Part shown: one piece after another, positions 1-7,177 of the stretch | Layout of the letters: each line of letters begins with the position of its first letter | Numbering within the stretch: position 1 is the first letter of the stretch | From: CAZWMK01 sp964635065 | GTDB taxonomy: Bacteria; Pseudomonadota; Alphaproteobacteria; Sphingomonadales; Sphingomonadaceae | Direction of reading: 5' to 3' | DNA: 28,791 nt | Assembly: GCA_964635065.1 (NCBI GenBank) | Contig: CAZWMK010000015.1 | Coordinates: 1-28,791, forward strand | Made by a program: the position numbers and the translations under genes | Notes under the pieces: model-generated | Databases searched by the model: none | Told to the model about the DNA's origin: nothing | The model's input: the letters and a program-made list of their open reading frames with translations, nothing else

Positions 1-405
1 CCTAACGGCGGAGATATGGGATATACGAGAATAACACTAGATGAAGGTGGAGAGTTTTCGGAAGTAGGAATGTGGTTAGGCTCTGGAATAAGTGGTGTAT
101 TTTATACAACATATGCATATCAACTGCTTCTTGGTGAAGATAGCATTCTTTTTGGAAAATTTACTTCTTTTCCGGGTACGTATTTAGGATTTAGTGGCGG
201 CGGATTTGACGAAATCCGTGTGGTTGGTGTGTCTGGCCATTTTTCTCTTTCATATATTACCGGTGGTTTGATGATGCAGGCTGCCGCTGTGGACAGTGTA
301 GAGATTCGTGAAATCGCGACGCCAGTGCCTGAGCCAGTTAGCGCGGGGCTAATCTTCTTAAGTGTGAGCGGTTTTGCCTTATTGCGCCGAAGGAGGCGTT
401 GCTGA
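1..405 (+). CDS. PEP-CTERM sorting-domain protein, 3' part
   Basis: This is the C-terminal end of an exported protein. The reading frame is open to the left edge, so the true start lies outside the window and the ATG at 16 is internal. The last 25 or so residues form a PEP-CTERM tail: VPEP, a hydrophobic stretch (SAGLIFLSVSGFALL), then five arginines and a cysteine. In this family the tail directs the protein to the exosortase/PEP-CTERM sorting system in the inner membrane. The visible upstream part is rich in Gly, Ser, Phe and Tyr, as in secreted surface or extracellular-matrix proteins, and shows no catalytic motif I recognise. Codon use is AT-rich (ATA, TTA, AGA, CTA) and unlike the GC-rich genes after 1450, suggesting acquired DNA. 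A strong hairpin follows 10 nt after the stop. Confidence 0.8.
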   Translation, partial: PNGGDMGYTRITLDEGGEFSEVGMWLGSGISGVFYTTYAYQLLLGEDSILFGKFTSFPGTYLGFSGGGFDEIRVVGVSGHFSLSYITGGLMMQAAAVDSVEIREIATPVPEPVSAGLIFLSVSGFALLRRRRRC

Positions 406-414
406 ACTGCAAAG

Positions 415-455
415 TCGCATATCGCGCACTCTTATGATGAGTGCGCGATATGCGA
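415..455 (+). terminator. 17-bp perfect hairpin after the PEP-CTERM gene
   Basis: The arm TCGCATATCGCGCACTC (415-431) pairs perfectly with 439-455 around a 7-nt loop, starting 10 nt after the stop codon at 403-405. Placement fits a transcription end or mRNA-stabilising hairpin. There is no clean T-run behind it, so intrinsic termination on the plus strand is uncertain. From 456 to 622 I see only AT-rich sequence without a supportable gene. Confidence 0.6.
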
Positions 456-622
456 TCCCGCTAGTGAAGAGTTTTCTTTTGTATGCGATCCAGCATGCAA
501 TTCCATGTGTTCTCAAGTAGGAATTTACTATCTCTGTAGTGAAACACACATAGCTACAGATTGATAGCAAAGGTGATAGCAGCGCAGTAGCAAACAATTG
601 AAATTAAAGATTTTTATCTCTC

Positions 623-662
623 CACGGCGAAAACACGGGTTCGAGTCCCGTTGGGGTCACCA
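623..662 (+). other. tRNA-Glu 3'-half fragment, probable attachment-site scar
   Basis: The sequence matches positions 37-76 of a glutamate tRNA. Anticodon-stem 3' strand GGCGA is followed by a 4-nt variable loop AAAC. The T-arm is ACGGG (635-639), loop TTCGAGT (640-646) and CCCGT (647-651). The acceptor 3' strand is TGGGGTC (652-658), then discriminator A and an encoded CCA (660-662). A 4-nt variable loop and an acceptor end that would pair with GGCCCC (one G-U) are typical of tRNA-Glu. The 5' half (acceptor, D-arm, anticodon) is absent: upstream is unrelated AT-rich DNA. Such a displaced 3' end is what tyrosine-recombinase integration into a tRNA gene leaves at the far end of the element, which places the element to the left. 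The tRNA identity is from memory of the family, not an alignment. Confidence 0.72.
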
Positions 663-702
663 TCGCTTTCAATGACTTAAGTGTCATTTGAGCGGTAAAA
701 AA

Positions 703-715
703 GCCGAAGTTCGGC
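703..715 (-). terminator. Possible small intrinsic terminator, minus strand
   Basis: GCCGAA (703-708) and TTCGGC (710-715) form an inverted repeat. Read on the minus strand it is followed directly by six T. The stem is short and the usable loop would cost base pairs, so this is weak. It lies downstream of the minus-strand pseudogene remnants and could be their old terminator. A second small inverted repeat (AATGAC 671-676 / GTCATT 683-688) sits just after the tRNA fragment. Nothing else is recognisable between 663 and 870. Confidence 0.3.
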
Positions 716-870
716 AATGGTTCGGTACTAAGCGTTCCGGAAAAATACCTTCCGTAGATAGATGCCCGTGCAGACTTGGTTGCTGCCCCTCGATGCAGTC
801 CTGCACGCCCGCGACCCTATTACGTAGTACGCACGTGCACGCACGTTAGCATGCTGCAAAATGGTCATGC

Positions 871-1070
871 CTACGCGTCGTGCATCGTCGTCGCCACGTC
901 CTCGACGTGCTGATGGGCGGCAAGCACCGACAGCCAGCGCGACGGGATGGCGGATAGGCCTAGCGCGCGCCTGCAATCTGCCCTGACACTGCCCCCACGG
1001 TGTCCGCGTCGTCGCCAAGGTTGACGGCACGTATATTGTTTCCGACCTGTTGGTTCAGGCCACTCCACCA
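871..1070 (-). pseudogene. ADP-ribosylglycohydrolase (DraG-like) C-terminal remnant
   Basis: On the minus strand from about 1070 a reading frame gives a segment with AVNLGDDADTVGAVSGQIAGAR and then a stop at 960-962. Continuing in another frame from the same point gives LGLSAIPSRWLSVLAAHQHVEDVATTMHDA and a stop at 871. Together these make the typical C-terminal end of ADP-ribosylglycohydrolases: the NLGDDADTVGA motif with its metal-binding aspartates, the GQIAGA helix, then G-x-S-x-IP-x-x-W. The frame change between the halves and the missing N-terminal two thirds mark it as a decayed fragment. These enzymes remove ADP-ribose from proteins or hydrolyse related compounds. The fragment lies beside the tRNA-Glu scar, in a zone of gene decay. 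Confidence 0.6.
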
Positions 1071-1184
1071 TTAGGCCTCCAGCCATTCGGTCAGCCTGTC
1101 GGGGGCGGTGATGCCGACAGCGGCCGCCAGTTCATTCCGCGCCAGCCCGACAGCGACTTCTGCGTGTTCGATTGCCTCAGCCAT
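1071..1184 (-). pseudogene. Short unrecognised reading frame, probably a gene remnant
   Basis: A minus-strand frame opens after a stop at 1221-1223 and ends at the TAA at 1071-1073; its first ATG is at 1184, giving 37 residues. The translation (MAEAIEHAEVAVGLARNELAAAV... ending in TEWLEA) has a protein-like, helix-forming composition. I do not recognise it. It lies directly upstream of the DraG-like remnant on the same strand. It could be the end of a truncated gene or chance. Confidence 0.2.
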
Positions 1185-1449
1185 CTCTGCATCAACCTGC
1201 CCGCTGAGGCTGGTGATGGTTTAGGTGTGATGACGCGCGGGCTTGTCATAAGTCCGCCTGTGAGGATTTTTCATGTTGATATCCGAATGATAATATTCAG
1301 ATATTCATCACTGAAAATCATATATATGTGCCATCCTCACTTTTGTGTTTGCAATCTTGCCGTCCATGCATAACCTGAAGCGGTAATGCACGTTGATCGG
1401 TGTGACGGGCCGCCGGTGCAATGCGCGCAATGGGGAGGATGGCAGACGC
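1185..1449. other. Intergenic stretch without a supportable gene
   Basis: The stretch is AT-rich around 1260-1345. GTGAGGAT at 1260-1267 and ATCCTCAC at 1333-1340 form a widely spaced inverted repeat of unknown meaning. A promoter for the catabolic block would be expected here, but I see no convincing one. A Shine-Dalgarno-like GGGGAGG lies at 1432-1438. Confidence 0.4.
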
Positions 1450-1914
1450 GTGGCGATCATCGTGGATGACAGCTTGAAGGGGGTTGGTGACAACTTGCCG
1501 CTGGAACTATCAGCGCTGACACCGGGTGAATATGTCATCACTGCTGCCCTTGATGCCTGTGTGCGTGACGCGGCGAGTGCTGTCGCGGGGGATGGCAGGC
1601 ACGCGCATCCGATTTTTGCCTTTGTCATGGCGCTCGATGGCTTGGGAGAGTCCGTTCAGGACGTTTATGCCCGTGTTGGCGCGTCGCTTGCGGATGGGCC
1701 GGTGCTGGCGTCCTGCCAGATCGATTACAAGCGCCCGCTGATGATCGGTGAAACCTATCATGTCATCGGCCGCATTGCCGGTCTTGTTGTCAAATCCAGC
1801 CGTCGTTTCGGCCAGACACGGCACATGACACAGAAAATAGACATCAGCGACCGTGATGGTTGGGTCGCGCATGTCGAACTGACAGCCGTGATCCCGTGGA
1901 AGAACAGGTCATGA
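1450..1914 (+). CDS. MaoC-like N-terminal hotdog-domain protein (hydratase subunit)
   Basis: This 154-residue protein matches the FAS1-like or MaoC N-terminal hotdog family. The pattern is a helix after an early tyrosine, then YKRPLMIGETYHVIGRIAGLVVKSSRRFGQTRHMTQKIDI and a closing beta strand (HVELTAVIPW). It lacks the D-x-N-P-x-H catalytic pair of true MaoC hydratases. Such proteins usually work as the non-catalytic half of a heteromeric enoyl-CoA hydratase. The next gene, overlapping by 4 nt (ATGA), supplies that pair, so a two-subunit hydratase is the natural inference. I chose GTG at 1450 because GGGGAGG lies 11 nt upstream and the family's domain begins soon after. A TTG at 1393 would add 19 residues that look unlike the family. 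Confidence 0.65.
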   Translation: MAIIVDDSLKGVGDNLPLELSALTPGEYVITAALDACVRDAASAVAGDGRHAHPIFAFVMALDGLGESVQDVYARVGASLADGPVLASCQIDYKRPLMIGETYHVIGRIAGLVVKSSRRFGQTRHMTQKIDISDRDGWVAHVELTAVIPWKNRS

Positions 1915-2191
1915 CCGGAAAAACACTGAAACCTTGGGCGCTCGGTGCCGTATCGGCAGAGGCCATGAAGACATGGGCTGACATTCTGGGCGATGCAAAT
2001 CCGATACACATCGACGAGGCGGCAGCCGCCGCCTTGGGTTTTGGTTCGCGTACCGTCAACCAGGGACCGGCCAATCTCGCCTATGTGATGAATATGCTGG
2101 CTGAAAACATGCCCGATGCGGCGCTGGCATCGATTGCGGCCCAGTTTCGCGGCAATGTCCTGTCGGGCGATGCCGTTGTCGCTGAAGGGAC
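1911..2191 (+). CDS. MaoC-family (R)-enoyl-CoA hydratase, cut by assembly gap
   Basis: The first 93 residues of a MaoC dehydratase-domain protein are present. The hot-dog helix carries ILGDANPIHIDEAAAAALGF; Asp28 and His33 fit the D-x-N-P-x-H active-site pattern of (R)-specific hydratases, which add water to 2-enoyl-CoA. The start at ATG 1911 overlaps the preceding stop by 4 nt, implying translational coupling. The family usually has about 130-150 residues, so roughly the last third falls in the N run. An open frame runs by chance through the N into the next gene; this is not a fusion. With its neighbours it suggests beta-oxidation-type processing of an acyl-CoA. Confidence 0.75.
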
Positions 2192-2291
2192 NNNNNNNNN
2201 NNNNNNNNNNNNNNNNNNNNNNNNNNNNNNNNNNNNNNNNNNNNNNNNNNNNNNNNNNNNNNNNNNNNNNNNNNNNNNNNNNNNNNNNNNN
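2192..2291. other. Assembly gap of 100 N
   Basis: Exactly 100 N, the usual placeholder for a scaffold join of unknown length. It removes the 3' end of the MaoC gene and the 5' end of the acyl-CoA synthetase gene, and possibly whole genes between them. Confidence 0.97.
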
Positions 2292-3527
2292 CAGAACTGG
2301 CGTTTGACGCCTGCCGAATTGCGCCACTGCATCGAACTGGTGGCGCCGCGTCTGCTGGTGGCCTCGCCGCGCTTTTCTGCTCAGGCGGAGGCGTTGTCCG
2401 GCCCGGCATTACCTGTAGCCAGTATCATTGACATCGGTCAGGATGGCAACGCGCCTGCGGTCATGCCGGCGGCGGATCCCGAAGACGGCTTGCTTCTGAT
2501 CTATACCAGCGGGACGACCGGCTTGCCGAAAGCAGCGCTGATCAGCCATCGTGCTGAAATCGCGCGCATGTGCGTTCTCAGGCTCGATCTCGGGTTGGCT
2601 GCTGACGATCATTATCTCGCCTGGGCGCCGATGTTCCACATGGGCGGGACCGAGCATGCACTGGCGACGCTGATGTCGGGCGGTCTTGTGATCGTCACCG
2701 ACGGTTTCGACCTCGATGCGATGGTGGCGACCATCGCCAATCACAGGCTGGGGTGGCTTTTGCTCGTCCCTGCGACGATCGAGCCGCTTTTGGCCCGGTT
2801 GCAGGCGAGCGATACGCCCGTGCGCGGCGTCAAGGTTGTCGGGTGCATGGCCGATCTTGTTCCTGTTACAGTGATCGCCGCGATCACGCGGGCGCTCGAT
2901 GCGCCTTATCTCAATACCTTCGGGTCGACCGAAACCGGCATGCCGCCCTTGTCGGCCAATCTCATTCCGGTCGGTGTCCAGCCGTCGAGCATGGCCAAGC
3001 GACTGAGCATGATGACCGAATTTCGGCTGGTGGATGCCGATGGGGAGGATGTGCCAGAGGGCGCGGTGGGTGAGGGGACGATGCGAGGCCCGACCCTGTT
3101 CAGCGGTTATTGGAACAACGACAAGGCGAACCGGGATGCTTTCCACAATGGCTGGTATCGCATGGGCGATCTGTTCCGGCGCGTGGAGGGTGGGGGATAT
3201 GAGTTCGCCGGACGCGCCAAATATCTCATCAAGTCGGGCGGTGAGAATATCTATCCTGCCGAAATCGAACGTGTCCTGCTTGCCGATCAGCGCATTGCCG
3301 ATGCAGTCGCGGTCCGCAAACCGGATCCGCGCTGGGGTGAGGTGCCAGTGGCCTTCGTTGCGCGCAACGATCCGGCCTTGACCGTGGTCGATGTAGAAAA
3401 GCTCTGTCAGGATCATCTTGCAGGCTACAAGCGCCCGCGCGAGATTCACTTCATCGACTTCGACGATCTGCCGCGCAGCACAAGCGGCAAGATCCAGCGC
3501 GAGGAACTGGAGGCACGGCTGCGCTGA
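2292..3527 (+). CDS. Acyl-CoA synthetase / AMP-dependent ligase, 5' truncated by gap
   Basis: This is an ANL-superfamily ligase, which activates a carboxylic acid with ATP to an acyl-adenylate and then a CoA thioester. Visible core motifs in order are NWRLTPAEL near the break; the ATP-binding loop YTSGTTGLPKAA; the A4-like FHMGG; FGSTETG (A5); YRMGDL (A7, ribose-binding Asp); the hinge region AGRAKYLIKSGGENIYPAEIE (A8); and PRSTSGKIQRE (A10) with the adenylation lysine. The C-terminus is complete. About 80-100 N-terminal residues are lost in the gap, so the start cannot be given. The substrate is not evident from sequence; fatty, aromatic or steroid-derived acids are all possible. The following dehydrogenase starts 35 nt downstream on the same strand. 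Confidence 0.88.
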   Translation, partial: QNWRLTPAELRHCIELVAPRLLVASPRFSAQAEALSGPALPVASIIDIGQDGNAPAVMPAADPEDGLLLIYTSGTTGLPKAALISHRAEIARMCVLRLDLGLAADDHYLAWAPMFHMGGTEHALATLMSGGLVIVTDGFDLDAMVATIANHRLGWLLLVPATIEPLLARLQASDTPVRGVKVVGCMADLVPVTVIAAITRALDAPYLNTFGSTETGMPPLSANLIPVGVQPSSMAKRLSMMTEFRLVDADGEDVPEGAVGEGTMRGPTLFSGYWNNDKANRDAFHNGWYRMGDLFRRVEGGGYEFAGRAKYLIKSGGENIYPAEIERVLLADQRIADAVAVRKPDPRWGEVPVAFVARNDPALTVVDVEKLCQDHLAGYKRPREIHFIDFDDLPRSTSGKIQREELEARLR

Positions 3528-3562
3528 ACCGGATACCGGCGGCGCGTTCTGGGGAGGAACAC

Positions 3563-5683
3563 ATGAAGACGACCACTGTAAAGTTGCACGCCGCGACGGC
3601 ACTGGCGCTGTTGCTGGCGGCGTGTCAGTCGAAAGAGGGTGCGGCGCCAGCATCGCAGACAGCTGCCGCGGCTCTTCCTGTCCTCGACCGTCTGGTCAAT
3701 GCCGCTGCCGAGCCGCATAACTGGCTGACACATGGCGGCACCTATCAGGAACAGCGTTTCTCGACGCTTGACCAGATCAATACCGACACGGTCGGGCAGT
3801 TGGGGCTGGCCTGGTTTCATGATCTCGACACCACGCGCGGGCAGGAGGCAACGCCGCTGGTGGTTGATGGCGTGATGTACACGACAACGGCCTGGAGCAA
3901 GGTTGTCGCACTCGATGCCGCGACCGGGCGAATGTTGTGGACCCATGATCCCGAAGTGCCGGGCGAGACGGGGCCGAAAGCCTGCTGCGACGTCGTCAAC
4001 CGCGGTGCCGCCTATGACAAGGGCCGGGTGTTTGTCGGCACATTGGATGGGCGGCTCATTGCGCTTGATGCCAAAAGCGGAAAACTGCTGTGGAGCACGA
4101 TGACGGTCGACGCATCCAAGCCATACACCATTACCGGCGCGCCGCGCGTGGTGAAGGGCAAGGTGATCATTGGCAATGGCGGTGCTGAACTGGGCGTGCG
4201 CGGTTATGTCAGCGCCTATGATGCCGAAACCGGCGCGCTTGCGTGGCGCTTTTATACGGTGCCAGGTGAAGCTGGAAAGCCCGACAACGCCGCCTCCGAC
4301 GAGGCGTTTGCCCGCTTCGCCGGTGATAGCTGGCATGGTGATGCCTATGTGCGTTACGGTGGCGGCGGCACGGTATGGGACAGCATTGTTTATGATGCCG
4401 AACTCGACCAGCTTTATATCGGCACCGGCAACGGCAGCCCATGGAACCGCGAATATCGCTCGGAAGACAAGGGCGACAATCTTTTCCTGTCGTCGATCGT
4501 GGCGCTTGATCCCGATAGCGGACGCTATTTGTGGCACTATCAGCAAGTGCCAGGCGAAACATGGGATTTCACGGCAACGCAGCAGATCACGCTTGCGGAT
4601 CTGACAATTGATGGTGCGCCGCGCAAGGTTCTGATGCACGCACCGAAAAACGGCTTTTTCTATGTCATCGACCGACGCGACGGAAAGCTGATTTCGGCTG
4701 AGAAATTCGTGCCGGTCAACTGGGCCGAACGGATCGACAAGGTGACGGGACGACCGGTGGAACACCCCGATGCCAGATACAGGAACAAGCCATTTCTGGC
4801 CAATTCAGGTGCATCGGGCGCGCATAATTGGCATCCGATGGCCTATAGTCCGCAGACCGGGCTGGTCTATATACCGGCGCAACAGGTGCCGTTCCTTTAT
4901 GTTCGCGACGGCAAGTTCCGCTATCAGCCGGGGCTGTGGAATCTGGGGGTCGACATGCTTTCGACCCCGGTGCCGACAAAGGCGGATGATATCGCAGCGA
5001 TGAAACAGGCCTTGCAGGGGCGGCTGATTGCCTGGGACCCCGTGGCGCAGAAGGAAGTCTGGCGCGTCACGCATGATCAGACCTGGAATGGCGGCCTTCT
5101 CGCGACAGCTGGCAATCTTGTGTTTCAAGGCGTCGCCGATGGCAGCTTCCGTGCCTATCGTGCGACGGACGGCAAGGCGCTTTGGTCGTTCGCTACACAA
5201 TCGGTGCCCTTGCCGGGCGCAATCAGCTACAAGGTCGGGGATACGCAATATATCGCAGTGATGGTGGGCCATGGCGGCGGTTTTCCGCTGACCTTGCCTG
5301 CCTTCGAGGGGCCGCGCGCCGTCCCGCCGGGACGTGTGATGGCGTTCAAGCTTGGTGGCCGGGTGGAACTGCCGCCGCTTGATCCCACCATTGCGGCGCT
5401 CAATGTCCCGAAAGAACGGTGGGCGGAGACCGAAATCAAGGCCGGTGCGCAGCATTACGCGGGATTGTGCGCGGGCTGTCATGGCATGGCGACGCTATCT
5501 GCGGGCATTGTCCCCGATCTCAAGCGATCGGTGGCGCTGACCGACAGGAAACTATGGTCCGATATCGTTATCGGCGGTGCGCTGACCAGCCGGGGTATGG
5601 TGAGTTTTTCCAACCATCTGTCGCCGGCGCAGGCCGAAGCGATCCGCGCTTATGTCGGGACAGAGGCCAAGAAGGCGAAATAG
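3563..5683 (+). CDS. Quinohemoprotein (PQQ + haem c) alcohol dehydrogenase, lipoprotein
   Basis: This 706-residue protein has the length and order of type II quinohemoprotein alcohol dehydrogenases. It has a lipoprotein signal peptide (lipobox LLAAC, Cys21), an eight-bladed PQQ propeller and a C-terminal cytochrome c domain. Seen in the sequence: the vicinal cysteines C141-C142 that contact PQQ; repeated propeller motifs such as ALDAKSGKLLW; the Ca-site segment GTGNGSPWNRE; the catalytic Asp335 in ETWDFTATQQ; the haem motif CAGCH (636-640); and a likely axial Met679. The residue two after the catalytic Asp is Thr, not Asp, which argues for calcium rather than lanthanide use. Family members oxidise primary or secondary alcohols in the periplasm and pass electrons to the respiratory chain. 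A strong GGGGAGGA precedes the ATG. No partner cytochrome or PQQ synthesis gene is in view. Confidence 0.9.
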   Translation: MKTTTVKLHAATALALLLAACQSKEGAAPASQTAAAALPVLDRLVNAAAEPHNWLTHGGTYQEQRFSTLDQINTDTVGQLGLAWFHDLDTTRGQEATPLVVDGVMYTTTAWSKVVALDAATGRMLWTHDPEVPGETGPKACCDVVNRGAAYDKGRVFVGTLDGRLIALDAKSGKLLWSTMTVDASKPYTITGAPRVVKGKVIIGNGGAELGVRGYVSAYDAETGALAWRFYTVPGEAGKPDNAASDEAFARFAGDSWHGDAYVRYGGGGTVWDSIVYDAELDQLYIGTGNGSPWNREYRSEDKGDNLFLSSIVALDPDSGRYLWHYQQVPGETWDFTATQQITLADLTIDGAPRKVLMHAPKNGFFYVIDRRDGKLISAEKFVPVNWAERIDKVTGRPVEHPDARYRNKPFLANSGASGAHNWHPMAYSPQTGLVYIPAQQVPFLYVRDGKFRYQPGLWNLGVDMLSTPVPTKADDIAAMKQALQGRLIAWDPVAQKEVWRVTHDQTWNGGLLATAGNLVFQGVADGSFRAYRATDGKALWSFATQSVPLPGAISYKVGDTQYIAVMVGHGGGFPLTLPAFEGPRAVPPGRVMAFKLGGRVELPPLDPTIAALNVPKERWAETEIKAGAQHYAGLCAGCHGMATLSAGIVPDLKRSVALTDRKLWSDIVIGGALTSRGMVSFSNHLSPAQAEAIRAYVGTEAKKAK

Positions 5684-5812
5684 CCATCTGGTGTGCTGGC
5701 CATTGGAACCAATCCCCGCCTTGTTCCAGAAAAGTCAGGTGTTGCATGACGAATATGGGCTTATCATGCAGGCTTTGTTATTGGCGCGGCTGCGATAGGT
5801 GCGAGGGTCAAG

Positions 5813-7081
5813 ATGCAAACCGGATTGCGTGAAAAGCTGCAACAGATTGCGGTCGACATGCTCGACTGCCGTCAGGAGGACAGACTGCGGCAGATGCCCG
5901 GCTTCATGCGTATTCCGGCATCGCACTATACCGACCCCGATCATTTTTCACGCGAATGTGCCGGAATTTTCCGTCGTTTGCCGCTGATGCTTGCCGCCAG
6001 TTGTGAACTGCCGCGTTCCGGCGATTACAAGGCGCTTGATGTTGCGGGCGTGCCGGTCCTCATCGTGCGCCAGCAGGATGGCAGCGCGCGGGCCTTTTTG
6101 AATGGCTGCACCCATCGTGGCAGCCCGGTCACAATCAATGGCTGCGGCCATGCTGCACGTTTCGTCTGTCCTTATCATGGCTGGACCTTCGGTCGGGACG
6201 GCAGCCTTGTCGGCATTGCGTCACGGGGCGATTTCGGAGCGGTTGATCCGGCGGCATTCCGCCTGAAGTCATTGCCGCTTTATGAATCTGCGGGGCTGAT
6301 CTGGGTCACGCTTGATCCCGATACCCGGCTTGCGCCCGAAACTTTTCTGGCGGGGCTGGACGGCTTGCTGGCGGGTTTCAGCTTTGAAAACTGGCATTTC
6401 GTCGATCGGCGGGAACTGAAGGGCGCCAACTGGAAACTGGCGATGGACGCCCATCCGGATTTCTATCACCTGCCGGTGCTGCACCGCGCGACATTCGGTG
6501 CGACGATCAGCAACCGCGCGCAATATTATTTCTGGGGCGCGCACCAGCGACTGGGCCTGCATTCCGAAAATCCGAACTTTCCAGTGCCTGACGATCATGA
6601 CCTGATGAAACAGGCCGGACGGCCACCGTCAGAATGGCCGGTTCCGGCCATGCTGTTCGGGGAATGGATCATGTTCCCGAACGTATCGATCAACCGCTTC
6701 CACGAGGGCGGGCATGGCATCATCATTTCGCAAATCTTCCCAGGTGCCCATGTCGGTGAATCCATCACGGTCCAGACCTATCTTCTGGAAAATGAACCCG
6801 ATGCTGAAACGCGCGAAAAGGCGTTGAAAATGCTCGACTTCCTTGAACATGTCGTACGCGATGAAGATCTCGTGACCTCGGTGGCGCAACAGCGCGTGCT
6901 CGACAGCGGCTTGCTCGACAGCGTGGTTCTGGGCCGCAATGAAGGCGGGCTTCAGCATTTCCACAGCTGGATCGCCGCCGTTCTGGCAACCGGGGACGAC
7001 AAGCTTTCAACCCTCTTCGCGGCGCAGAATGTCGACGATGTACTGGCCATGCCGCCGCCCGGCATCGACATTCCGGCGTAA
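5813..7081 (+). CDS. Rieske non-haem iron oxygenase, alpha subunit
   Basis: This 422-residue protein has an N-terminal Rieske [2Fe-2S] domain with C99-T-H101 and C119-P-Y-H122 (17 residues between), followed by an SRPBCC catalytic domain. There NWKLAMDAHPDFYHLPVLH carries the iron-binding His219 and His224 (H-x4-H). A downstream acidic segment (RDEDLVTSVAQQ) is the likely source of the third ligand. Such enzymes hydroxylate aromatic or other hydrophobic substrates, or demethylate, using electrons from a separate reductase or ferredoxin. None is encoded here, so these must come from elsewhere. It lies 129 nt after the PQQ dehydrogenase on the same strand, so a shared catabolic role is likely but the substrate is unknown. 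The ATG at 5813 is followed by a typical leader helix for the family. Confidence 0.9.
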   Translation: MQTGLREKLQQIAVDMLDCRQEDRLRQMPGFMRIPASHYTDPDHFSRECAGIFRRLPLMLAASCELPRSGDYKALDVAGVPVLIVRQQDGSARAFLNGCTHRGSPVTINGCGHAARFVCPYHGWTFGRDGSLVGIASRGDFGAVDPAAFRLKSLPLYESAGLIWVTLDPDTRLAPETFLAGLDGLLAGFSFENWHFVDRRELKGANWKLAMDAHPDFYHLPVLHRATFGATISNRAQYYFWGAHQRLGLHSENPNFPVPDDHDLMKQAGRPPSEWPVPAMLFGEWIMFPNVSINRFHEGGHGIIISQIFPGAHVGESITVQTYLLENEPDAETREKALKMLDFLEHVVRDEDLVTSVAQQRVLDSGLLDSVVLGRNEGGLQHFHSWIAAVLATGDDKLSTLFAAQNVDDVLAMPPPGIDIPA

Positions 7082-7177
7082 GCCATGCCCATTTCAGCTT
7101 GAAATTCTGTGCCTGTGCTACTCTCATCAAGTTGTGCCGGTCTATGGGATGCGTATACGACCCGATGAGAGAGTTTG

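Noticed and set aside
590..662. Complete tRNA gene
   Set aside because: Only the 3' half is present. Upstream bases cannot form an acceptor or D-arm with it, and the residue that would be anticodon position 35 does not fit a Glu anticodon loop.
728..1030. 100-residue minus-strand frame in the decayed zone
   Set aside because: Arg/Ala-rich shadow translation. The recognisable protein signal in this stretch is the frameshifted DraG-like remnant in other frames.
2409..3653. Long minus-strand open frame opposite the acyl-CoA synthetase
   Set aside because: It is the antisense shadow of a GC-rich gene: His/Arg-rich translation with no domain. The same applies to the long antisense frames at 3446-4765, 7142-8101, 14145-15167 and 20433-21776.
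3563..5683. Lanthanide-dependent (XoxF/ExaF-type) dehydrogenase
   Set aside because: The position two residues after the catalytic Asp is Thr in WDFTA, whereas lanthanide enzymes have a second Asp there.
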